Shown piece by piece: positions 11,914 through 21,049 of a stretch of 21,049 nt of DNA. The stretch is from Ichthyophonus hoferi (lineage: Eukaryota > Opisthokonta > Ichthyosporea > Ichthyophonida > Ichthyophonidae): assembly GCA_002751075.1 (NCBI GenBank), contig NAOQ01000059.1, positions 137,309-158,357 on the forward strand, written 5' to 3'. Numbering within the stretch: the first letter of the stretch is position 1; each line of letters starts with the position of its first letter. The notes under the pieces were generated by a model. That model did not search any database, was not told the DNA's origin, and saw only the letters and a program-made list of their open reading frames with translations. The translations under genes were made by a program, and so were the position numbers.

Positions 11914-12449
11914 AACTGAAAAATAAGTGATATTATTTGACAATAAATAAGCCAATATGTTCAAACATATGTTTATAGGACTGTATGGTTAATAGCATTA
12001 CACATAGTAGATGATTTCCTTAGGAATTCACAAGAACTTCTCATGTTGATTGAATATGTAAAAATGAAATCTATATATAGGAAGCTAAGAATGTCAGTCC
12101 CTATTGGTTTAGGATTTCTCCATTTCATTTGAATAGCAAAGGTATTTATTTATGTGGGTATATACAATCTATTTGTTCCAGCATTTACAAAACAATTCTT
12201 TTATATTTAACAATTATAAGTTATATCCTAAAGCCAAAGGGTATAAAAAAGTTAGCAGGTAATAAAAAACAAATTTTCCTGCTCATACTACATACATCTC
12301 ACATCAGTTAATTCATACACTACGTGTAAAAAACATGTAATTCCGAGTAATCTCTTTGACAAAGGTAGGTATTGCCAATTAGGGAAGACCATTTCCTATT
12401 GCCGTATTGCCAAGTCATGCACTGTACACCATAAATCAGTTGTTTATAT

Positions 12450-15010
12450 TGCCAGATATATAGGTGTATTTCTCCCATTGAAAAGGTAAAAATAGTTTAG
12501 AGGTTGATTTAAAACCAAAATATGGACCAGAAAGAGATCTAGAATTCAACTTCGTCATGGGCAAGCCCCTATACTTATTGGTACCATGCTCGAATAAGTT
12601 TATTCAAATAGTAATAGACTATCATCGTGTAAATAAAAGAGCAGAAAAAGATTAGTGCCCACTGCCAAATCTACATGACTGTTAAATGGACTATCTTGTT
12701 GGAAAAAAATTATACCGCATTCTTATTGTCATTAGTCCAAAGTATTTGGAAATAAAGACGTAATTGGGGATATAGTTGGCTTCTGATGCCTTTCAAAGAC
12801 AACAATAGTAGTTCTAACAGACTTAAACTATAAACTATTTTTTGGTATATAAAGAAAATATTCAGGTATTTAGTCAAATGTCGAAGCTCAGATGAAAAAA
12901 GACCATATCTTATTAAAGTGGGCAGCCGCATGTTCCAAACTTTATCTCCAAAAAAGACTGAGCCAATTCGGATGCCAAATAACCAGATCAAATATTAAAA
13001 TTTCTTATCTGCTATGCAAGTAGGTTAAAAAGAAAAAGTGTTAAATTCTGTTCAAAGTTGTTGCATCTTTGCGAATCATATATCATGTTTAGAACCATGC
13101 TTATTATTTGTAGTGTCCGAAACGCTCATGACTGTCCCGGTCAGCACATCCCACACCGAAGTTCTGGTGACAAGCGGATCATAAAATGATTGGTTCATTA
13201 TTAATTGATAGCATAACGTTCTTAATTAAGTAAATGTATTGGTCAATAGATATAATGTGAGCACTAACATTAAATGAGGTAATTAGCTATACAGCCAATC
13301 GAATCAAATTAGGACACAATCACAATAGCATTAGATCATTCAGAGAAGATCGAATAATTCTAGTAGCCCTCAGTGGTCTTCTGTGAACTGTTAGTCAGTA
13401 GGGATTTTCACGATCGGTCCCATTGACACCCGCGATCAGCTCATGTTGCGGAAAGATGAAAGAAACAGAAACAACAAATAATAAACACAGTTTTTATACG
13501 TTTCTAAACTTTAAACACAATTTATAAAGATACCAAATCTTTGAACATGCTGTGTCCGTTCCTTTTATTCTTCCACAACATTCGTTTATTGCATGTGTCA
13601 AACTGTGTTCATCGGTGCCATGTCAATGGGACCGATCGTAAAGATTCTTATTGGCTAATACAATTCATAGGTCCCTGAGCCCCCTTAGAATTATTTGGCC
13701 CTTGTCTCTATGATCTAATACTATCGTGTTCTCATATGATTGGCTCTTTAACTTAGTTTATTAATGTTAGCGCTCACATTCTATCTATACACAAATGAAT
13801 TTACCTAATTAAGAGCGTTATACGTTATGCTATCAATTAATAATGAACCAATCATGTCATGATCTGCTTGCTACCAGAACTTCGGCCGATCTACATGTTC
13901 ATCCTGAAGTTAAACGGTTTTGCAAGATTCGTACCATGGCCCGCGATGTGGGATGCGCTGACCGAAACAGTCATGAATAGTTAAGAAAAACTCCTTGGAG
14001 ATGTGTAGATGACAGGTAGGCAAATCAATTAGAATGTTCAAATTTATTAGTAAAGCTTCCATAATGTTTATATACCCCTAAATTTAATAACGCATTCATT
14101 GTAAAAACGGATGGCTGCAAATTAGATATCTCCGTGGTTTTAGTGCAAAAAGATTTGAGGAATGAGAAGGGGTCATCCAATATATTTCATACTCAATAAA
14201 AAAGATGGAAATGAATATTATCTCTTAGAATAGGAAGGAATTTCAATAGTTGATGAGGTGGCAGAGGCTTCAAGTCAAATTTCTATAGATTTGTTTTTAT
14301 TGATCACAAACCGGATGGCACTAAAAATCACTGCCACCAACCATTAAAATAGTTAGACTGTTTTGAGCAGTAGTGTAGTAGTGTCGCAAGAATACACTTT
14401 AATGAGTGATTTTAGGATTAGATTAAGGTACAGATAGTAGCTCCAAAGAGCATCAAGTCAAACAAAGTCGTGATAAAGGAATATTATCTTTTGGCTGTAT
14501 AAATATACCTGATACTAAAAGTGCTGTAATATAGGGATGGGGAGACGCTGTAGTGATGCAAGATTGGCTCAACTCCTTTAAATGAAACATCATTCCTGGA
14601 GATGCAAATTAGGTACATACACACATTTAAGAAGTATTTGATATTTCATTCAATGTTCCACAATTTTTAAGGTAAGGATGAAATACTATTCCAATTTACT
14701 ACATTAGTATTATATAGCAATATCAATGAGAAGAATCAGTCCCTGTCGGTTGCTTTGAAATATTTATTTTGGTATTACATTTGTATCCTAATGATGGGCT
14801 AGCTGGTCATATGGGTTTCTCAAAAACTTAATAGAATACCTTTAAAATATTGGAAAAACTACGTAGAGACGTAGCATGTCATGTGAAAAAATGTATGAAT
14901 TTTATTAGGAAAAACAACATCGTTGGGGAGAAAGCATGCAGAGTTACCTACTGTGCACTTGAGGAGGTTGGTGTAGATTTGATGAGACAGTTAATTTACT
15001 TAATGATTTG
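12450..15010 (+). mobile_element. Ty3/Gypsy LTR retrotransposon fossil: RT, RNase H and integrase remnants
   Basis: The plus strand holds remnants of the Ty3/Gypsy pol region in the family's normal order. Reverse transcriptase traces lie at about 12530-12850, with short motifs like SWASPY, VIDYHRVN and WLLMPF. RNase H traces lie at about 14080-14330 (KTDGC, IDHKP). Integrase traces lie at about 14780-15000, with the zinc-binding part (GLAGHMG, CHVKKC) and the start of the core (VGVDLM). The element is badly broken, with well over ten disruptions, and looks old. The inverted-repeat unit at 13117-13985 sits between the RT and RNase H remnants and probably inserted later. Gag and protease were not recognised and the outer ends are not fixed. 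Confidence 0.8.
13117..13985. repeat. Long inverted repeat: two LTR-like arms tail to tail, or a foldback element
   Basis: The left arm (about 13126-13475) and the right arm (about 13547-13976, inverted) align over most of their length; an example is the shared stretch tgattggttcattattaatt. The right arm carries about 60 bases near its outer end that the left arm lacks. Both outer ends read tcatgactgt going inward, followed by ggtcag and catcccaca. About 70 AT-rich bases lie between the arms. The outer ends start like an LTR (TGT...) and the arms match the LTR-like copy at about 529-850. I cannot tell two truncated LTR fragments from a foldback transposon with long terminal repeats. Confidence 0.75.
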
Positions 15011-16221
15011 AAAATGCTCCTAAATATAATTTAAATTGAGCCAATGCCCCAATATGCTGCAGAATCCAACACAGATTGAGCTGATGTCCGATTTAACTAC
15101 TTAGGAAAACTCGTACATTCCATTTACGAATATGCTATGCCCAGAACCAATCTGGATTTAACTCATATATACTTTATTAAAGTTGGTATTACTTCACTAA
15201 TGTCCAGTGAAATCGTATGTTTTCGATATATAGTTTGTGCAACACTTAACTAATTTCATCCCACATTTAGTGCAGTTGATGTAGCATTTCATTCTGACAT
15301 TATCAATGACAATTAGCAAGTATTGTAACATGCTCATAGTAACTGAAGGTTTAGCAAAAGGGTGTTTGAATTCGTCACGAAAACGAGGGGGAACCAATAG
15401 GGAAAGCACTTATAGATTAGCCAGTTTACGAATTTATTAGTAGGCTGACCTGATTTTACCTCAGAAGAGAATACCACGAGGTAAGTTATCAATAGACATG
15501 TCCAGATAAATTGGGAAAAATTGAAGAAATGATTACTTGTTTGCATAGAGCAAATGTAACAAGAAAAGAGATTCTCAAGAAGAATAAATACACACAGGAG
15601 ATAATTTAGCAAGAATAGTAAGTTGTGCTCTTCCAAATACTCACGAGTCATGGCTATATATGAAAGTAACAGAATTAAAATTTAATTTAAAAATGAAAAA
15701 CCTCTGTAAGAGATGGTTTACAATTTTCTATCTCTAACTACAGTCAACATTTGTTAAAACTTTAAAATTTACTTAAGTTAGGCATTTATTTACATAGTTA
15801 TAATCATTTAGTATTACTAGCAATTATTATTACATAAGTAGTCTGGAAAAATAGTTTGCGCAATCTATTGGTGTGAAATGGCAATCCAAGATGATTGATC
15901 ACAGTTGAACCAGCCAATGGCAGAGGCCCCGCGACTATATTATGCAACCTTTCGAATCATATGTCTTAGGGTTCAGATAACTCGTTGAAAACGGGTAGAG
16001 GGTTTGGCAAATCAAGACGGCAGATTAAAATCATGCCACAAGACACGTGATCCAGCTGAGAGATTGAGAATGATCTTTCGCTATTATTTACTTTCTCTGC
16101 TTACAATTGTTGAGAGCCGTCATACTGCACAAACCAACATCGAAATATACTACATCTACATAGGATAGGTACATGGAGCAAGTAGACCACACAGAATATA
16201 AGCTTTAAAATGAGTTAAGAA
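15011..16221. other. No host gene seen; probable retroelement debris
   Basis: This follows the integrase remnant and may hold the rest of the fossil, including its 3' part, but no motif or terminal repeat could be supported. A G+C-richer patch at about 15880-16080 is unassigned. Confidence 0.4.
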
Positions 16222-16305
16222 TACAAATCATAGCCAATTGGTAAGGCATTTTAGAATGGATGGGTATAATAAGCAAGATGGTACTGAAATCAAATTAATT
16301 TGTCA
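16222..16305 (+). pseudogene. Second tRNA-like relic with A-box and B-box-like motifs
   Basis: tagccaattggtaaggc near 16231 resembles a tRNA D arm (A box), and ggtactgaaatc near 16278 resembles a T arm (B box). Their spacing of about 46 bases is right for a tRNA. The acceptor arms do not pair well, so a functional tRNA is unlikely. It may derive from a tRNA or a SINE. Confidence 0.3.
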
Positions 16306-16479
16306 TATAAAGCATGGACCACTCACGTGAGGCAGACAAGACAAAATATCTCATCTATTGGTCCGGAGAATTTTAAATGGTTCAAAGGAATGTTGTTTAG
16401 GCCTCCGAGTAATGCTAGCACATTCTTACTGACACGTTTAAATCTGCAGTATAATAATATAATGTCACGTTCTAATACG

Positions 16480-16645
16480 TTATAATACAATAGAATATAA
16501 TTTTATATATTATAATTTAATATGATTTAATATAAAATAATAGAGTATAATATAATGGGATATAATATAATTTCATATATTATAATTTAATATAATTCAA
16601 TATCAAATAATGTAATATAATATAATATAATATAATAATATTATA
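16480..16645. repeat. AT-only minisatellite with a period of about 70 bases
   Basis: Nearly pure A/T sequence is built from taata/tataa words. Two longer units, starting near 16504 and 16574, align over most of about 70 bases, including the shared atatattataatttaatat. A (TATAA)n run closes the block at 16615-16637. It marks the boundary between the retroelement debris and the region before the acyltransferase gene. Confidence 0.85.
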
Positions 16646-17366
16646 TAGTCTGCGAACCAACTACTGTTACTATCAATTACTGTACATTCATTGGTTCATG
16701 TGTTGTGAGCCTAGGAATATAAAAATACATAAGAATAGAAATAAACGTCAAGATTGCTTACCGGATGTTGTACTAGTAAACAAGGAGTTAGCAAGCAAAC
16801 TGAGTGAGATTGTTACTTTCAGTACTCGCTATCTATCTCTATCTTTCTAGACTATCTACCATATACCATATACCAGCCGTCTATTAAATCAATAGGTAAT
16901 TGTTTTGATTATTTTTTCTATACTTTTATATACTATACATCAAGGGCCGGCAGGGTAAAGGAAGGATAAAGCACTAATAGAATGCATGTATGACACTCAA
17001 GATCTTTAAGATCTTTATTTATAATAGCTGTCCTGTGGCAGTGCGGTTGGGCATGTGTGCTATTCATAGCTTTTTTTTGGTGTTTTGAAGGAATTATGAG
17101 AATAGTAACTAAGTATGGTTTTGTAGGCTCTTGATTTGATACTGTATGTACTGTACAAGTTACATGTAGTTATGATTACTCAATGTGCAACCATATCACT
17201 ATACTTTTCCAAGGAAATACCAATGCAGCCTCTTTCATCATTATTTTAGAGAATCAGATATTGTACTGTACGTAATCAATAAATTGAATTTACTCATGCT
17301 CCGGCCACTTATTACAGACCTCTCCACACTCCAATAGTCTCAACTTTATCCATATCATTGATCAAC
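16646..17366 (+). other. Region before the acyltransferase gene; promoter presumably here
   Basis: No coding block is seen. The stretch from about 16697 to 16890 starts TGTTGTGAGCC and has a TATA-like tataaaaata, which resembles an LTR, but no second copy was found. The acceptor-like ttattacag near 17317 could end an intron in the 5' untranslated region. Neither is firm. Confidence 0.3.
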
Positions 17367-20300
17367 ATGACTGTTGATATGGCCTGTCCGACCTCTCCGA
17401 TCTCTCCGATCTCTCCAAAGTCCTATCCTAGGACAGTTCCGCATCGTCGCCTGTCGAATCTCGGCAATGGCATGGTGAACCTAGCAAAAGTATGCGTGAC
17501 TAATAATATAGTTCACAGTTAGGTGTTATATGCTCAGGTATTAATGTCTATACATATGTATGCATAGCACGTATGCATGCAGTTAAAGTGGTTGCTTAGG
17601 TTACTGACATATACAATATGAGGTATAAATGTATGACATGCCTGTGATATTCATCTCTTGTCCTCCACTCCCAACAGAGAAACATGTACCATGATTCTAT
17701 TATTACTTGTGTGCTGTATCTTGAAAACCCCCTCTCTGCGGAGGCCCTTCGAGAATTGGCCGAAAGGACCTTAGCCTGTGAGGTAAGGAGTATTGGCTGC
17801 ACAATTCTGTTATACCACATTCTACTTTACATATATTTTATACCTATGCAATAGTAATAATAATAAAAACATTAATGACATTAATAATAATAATAATAGT
17901 AATGTAAAAACATACCCAAGCTATGCATACGGATGCCTATCTACACCCTCTCCCTTATATAATCAGCTAGATTGAACCCTTGTATATTCTGACTACACCA
18001 AGTAGATGTGAACGACTATATCTAGATGTCTCCACCAACCATCACACGTACCTATGATTAGCCTTATAGGATGCTATCATGCTCACTATATATATACCAT
18101 GTTATATCCTATTCACAGTGGCGGTTCTGTTCCAACATCTCTACTCTGCCCACGGGGGAGAATGTGTGGGATATTCACACCAACACCCCTGATATGACCT
18201 ATCACATTAAAGAGATTACTATCCCTAGTAAGTGCCCATTGGCTCAATATCTTTTTCTGTTTACTCGCTGTTGGTTCTTTCTTCTTTTTCTTTCAATGTA
18301 TTTATTGATTTTTATATCCTCTCCCTTATCTAATCATGTTTATCTCTATTTCTCTTATTTCTGCCACATCATTCATACGCAAACCCACATTTGCTTTTTG
18401 TAAATATATTTTTTTTGACCTTCCCCTATACTCTACTCCTCCTCTCTTTCCCTCCCTACAGCTACCAAAGAGCAAGCCGATCAGAAGGATCTAAACAATT
18501 ACTTGGGACAATTCTTTGGCCAGATTATGGACAATACCCGCCCTATGTGGCAGCTACTTAGTGTGACCAACCTAAAGAATGGTGGGCCAGAGGGTGACGC
18601 ACAGGGTGCGGTCATCTTACGCATCCATCATACCATAGGTAAGATTCCTATGTCTATATGTGTCATGTTTGCAGTGAGGCAGAAACCGACTCCAAACACT
18701 GCATGTATACCCACTATAACGCATAGGTCATGTTGAATACAATATCACAGGTGGTTCATAAGATGGCAGCAACTCATCCCTATTCTATTATGATTAAGAA
18801 AGAATGGCCGTGAGAGAGATAGGAAATATTGGATATGTATGCCGGTGAAAATTAGATAATTACTTCCCATCCATACATTGGACTATTCCTTTCCTATATA
18901 AAATTGATTTGCTCCCACTCTCCTTTCATATTTCTAGGCCTAACTATACAAAATTTTCATATGATATTTATGTTAAATTATGTAATCCAATAAAGGTGAC
19001 GGAATCTCCCTTGCCAACCTTATGATGAGGATCTGGGATACTAAACCAGTATTCAAATCCAGCCCTCCTTCCGCCAAGGCAAGTATATGTATATTTGCAT
19101 AGAGCAATGCTTTCTAGATAAATATTTGTTTATGTATTGTTGACTAGGTGTTTTTAGGCATATATCTGTAGGTGCGTATGTGTGCATGGATGTAGTTATG
19201 TATGTATCTACCTGTATTGCCTGATATATAAAAGCCTCAAGTAGCTTATATCATAAGTGATTGTTAACCATTAACCCATAATGATAGGCATCCATCTGGC
19301 CTGAGATGCCAGCTGCTCTAGACCTATGCCATGATGTCCGTAACTTCGTTGTTGGTATCCTGGATGGTCTCCTGTTCCCCGTCCTCCCAGCCGACACTGA
19401 AACTAGTAATGTACCTCACTTGACAGACTGTACCTATCCTATCTCTACAATGCATCTTATCGTATATTTTCATGTTGCCCTCTGTGCTTATGATTGACTT
19501 TTATTACTAGATCTAGCCCCTAAATCTGTCTACTCTACTTGATTATAATGACTTTAAACATATATCAAGGCCATATTTTAATGCTTCAATGTAACTTGCT
19601 GATGCTAACTAATATCATTCATATATGTTCTGTATAGCCTGTTATTTGTTATTTGTTATTTCAAGAAAAAGAATGTATAAATCTAACGTTCTAATAATAA
19701 TTTACAAATTACTGAGTATAGAATATACTTCCTATACTATACTATGGCTTGATACCTTTTCTATAGAATCCTTAGACAAATAGTTTAAGTAGGCATTAAC
19801 CAACTAGTCAGTCATTTTAAAGTTTTTATAGGTATTGGTCCACACCGCATTGGTTTGCCTTATCCAAATAAGAAACACGATCTCATACCCTTCTCTTTCT
19901 TCTCCTTTTCCCTCTCCCTTTCTCATCCCATCCCTTTTCCTCGCCCACAGTACTTAAACACCCCGATATTGTCCACCTGGGCTCTCGTCAGGTAGCCACC
20001 TCGCCCTCAATCGATCTTGCTGTGGTGAAAGATATCAAGAATGCCCTTGGTGTTACTATCAATGACGTACTCATGGCGGCCCTGGCTGGTACTCTCTCGC
20101 GTTATATGGCCAAGAAGGGGGCCTCCAAAGTAGACCCACAGATCCGTACCATGTGCCTGATTAACATGCGTCCAGCGGTAAGCCATTACGGGCATAACCA
20201 ATACTCGGAAATAGAATGCATGTGTATAGGTCCTGTTATACACCGCTAAGAGCATACATACATCATCTATGTTTACTTACACATTCTTATCTATCCCCAT

Positions 20301-21049
20301 AGTCAATCATCTGCCTCTTTCTCCCTCTTCCTCCCTCCCTTCATCTTCGTATGTCTCACACCATCTGTTCCGCCTCTATAGAATAGACGCTACGAAATGG
20401 TCCAGAACATCAAACTGGAGAACAGATGGAACTTCCTACCTATTGTCCTTCCTATGTGTCAATCCGACGTGCTTGAACGTTTGTATATTGCCCATCGTCG
20501 CTGTCTGGATGCTAAAAACTCCCCTTCGGCCGCTGTGGCCTACACCGTTAACCAATTGGCAGGGTAGGCTCTCTCTTTCTTTCTCTTTTTCTGTGTTGGC
20601 CTCTGGCTTTGAATTTCTCTAAAGAGCTTGCTGAAGATAAAAGGGTTTGTATTAACACATACCATATCCCACAGTAAAGTGCTGTCTGAGGAGGCCTATT
20701 GCGAGGCCACCTACAGTGCCTTTAACAAGTGTACGACTGTATTTAGCAATGTGCAAGGTCCTCCCGAAGAGGTTTCCTGTAAGTATCCCTTTTGTTTCTC
20801 ACCCTTGCTACCCTGCCTCCCTCTGTTCATATAGGTGGGATATGTTATTTTACAAAAGTCTTCCTACTATACTACTCTACATAAATATTCAAGCATATAT
20901 ACATATCTACGTAAAATACACATTAATATGCATACACATACTGGATTATGCGCACTGCTATTACTACTGGCATGTTCTGATTCCCCTACTACCTCGTTCT
21001 AGTGCTTGGCCAGAAAGTTAAAAATTTGGTCTTTTATGCCAACTCCTGA
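17367..21049 (+). CDS. WS/DGAT-family O-acyltransferase (wax ester synthase / diacylglycerol acyltransferase-like), 10 exons seen
   Basis: Members of this family transfer an acyl group from acyl-CoA to a fatty alcohol or diacylglycerol, making wax ester or triacylglycerol, usually at a membrane or lipid body. Exons: 17367-17489, 17678-17782, 18119-18227, 18462-18638, 18996-19078, 19288-19405, 19951-20177, 20382-20563, 20675-20778, 21003-21049. They join in frame to 424 codons plus a TGA. The catalytic HHxxxDG motif is present as HHTIGDG (H168, H169, D173, G174) and the conserved ND motif as GVTINDVLMAAL (N276, D277). The C-terminal domain includes FSNVQGPPEEVS. A hydrophobic stretch at about 219-232 may contact membrane. 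Intron 5 is GC-AG; the others are GT-AG. Family members are usually about 450-480 residues and carry more sequence after the last conserved block, so this copy is either cut by the window edge or C-terminally short. Wax versus triacylglycerol preference cannot be read here. Confidence 0.9.
17391..17417 (+). repeat. 9-base coding repeat near the start of the acyltransferase
   Basis: Three near-identical 9-base units encode TSP, ISP, ISP at residues 9-17, ahead of the conserved acyltransferase domain. The units differ at only two positions. This looks like a small slippage-born Ser-Pro stretch in a flexible N-terminus. Confidence 0.8.
17850..17903. repeat. (TAA)n-type repeat in intron 2 of the acyltransferase gene
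   Basis: Two runs of TAA triplets are separated by a short non-repeated piece. They lie wholly within the intron at 17783-18118. Confidence 0.85.
19079..19287 (+). other. GC-AG intron (intron 5 of the acyltransferase gene)
   Basis: The donor reads AAG then GCAAGT, an exact match to the strong consensus known for GC-AG introns, and the acceptor is ATAG at 19284-19287. Joining 19078 to 19288 keeps frame through AKASIWPEMPA. Using the nearby GT at 19083 with the same acceptor instead gives a stop within a few codons. Confidence 0.85.

Larger units (their letters stand above)
9465..12449. other. No host gene seen
   Basis: AT-rich sequence downstream of the E1-beta gene, holding the AGATA microsatellite and the primer-binding-like hairpin. 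The patch at 11340-11560 is richer in G+C and may be part of the decayed retroelement, but I recognise no domain there. Confidence 0.5.

Noticed and set aside
15197-15651. Two overlapping minus-strand frames
   Set aside because: They lie in retroelement debris, show no domain and have no splice context.
16697-16890. LTR-like stretch (TGTTGTGAGCC, TATA-like motif)
   Set aside because: No second copy in the window, no primer-binding site and no clear 3' end, so a solo LTR cannot be supported.
18071-18403. 110-codon plus-strand frame
   Set aside because: It contains exon 3 of the acyltransferase gene in the right frame but extends into introns on both sides.
20007-20255. Minus-strand frame opposite exon 7 of the acyltransferase
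   Set aside because: Antisense shadow; the plus-strand frame carries the conserved ND motif.
1-21049. CRISPR array, bacterial operon, rRNA genes or organelle DNA
   Set aside because: There are no regularly spaced direct repeats and no rRNA-like blocks. Spliceosomal introns in both genes rule out bacterial and organellar origin.
4692-21049. A functional lipid-metabolism gene cluster made of the two genes
   Set aside because: They are about 8 kb apart with decayed repeats between, no shared promoter motif was seen, and proximity alone is not evidence.

Overview
This is eukaryotic nuclear DNA. It is AT-rich between genes and holds two spliced genes on the plus strand, one at 4692-9407 and one from 17367 to the right edge. 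I rebuilt both by joining exons at splice sites that keep the frame and restore conserved protein families. Exons are visibly richer in G+C than introns. The introns (111-763 bases) are long for typical ascomycete or basidiomycete genes. The lineage is uncertain. Stretches of the pyruvate dehydrogenase protein (for example RDPDPVVFLENEL and [10 protein letters not shown]) resemble fungal E1-beta, so an early-diverging fungus or a unicellular relative of fungi and animals is my best guess, held weakly.

Layout. 1-890: a fossil retroelement on the minus strand, with an LTR-like copy at about 356-890 beside a primer-binding-site-like sequence; its internal region leaves the window to the left. 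1915-2181: a G+C-rich, coding-like block I cannot identify, followed by a tRNA-like relic near 2245-2300. 2300-4690: no gene seen, apart from a perfect hairpin about 90 bases before the first gene. 4692-9407: the mitochondrial pyruvate dehydrogenase E1-beta gene, 10 exons, 366 residues, complete. 9470-12450: no host gene seen. About 12450-15010: a heavily decayed Ty3/Gypsy retrotransposon on the plus strand (reverse transcriptase, RNase H and integrase remnants), interrupted at 13117-13985 by a long inverted-repeat unit whose arms match the LTR-like copy at the left end of the window. 15010-17366: repeats, AT-rich minisatellite and a second tRNA-like relic. 17367-21049: a WS/DGAT-family O-acyltransferase gene with 10 exons seen; it may run past the window.

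The two genes are not obviously co-regulated. In metabolism they sit at two ends of one route: the dehydrogenase makes mitochondrial acetyl-CoA from pyruvate, while the acyltransferase joins acyl-CoA to an alcohol or diacylglycerol to make storage lipid. About 8 kb of decayed repeats separates them, so I read their proximity as incidental. I found no clear new biological system. The most useful points are the GC-AG intron that rescues the acyltransferase reading frame, the acyltransferase active-site motif split by an intron, the LTR-like inverted repeat family, and the stop codon fused to a poly(A) signal in the dehydrogenase gene.
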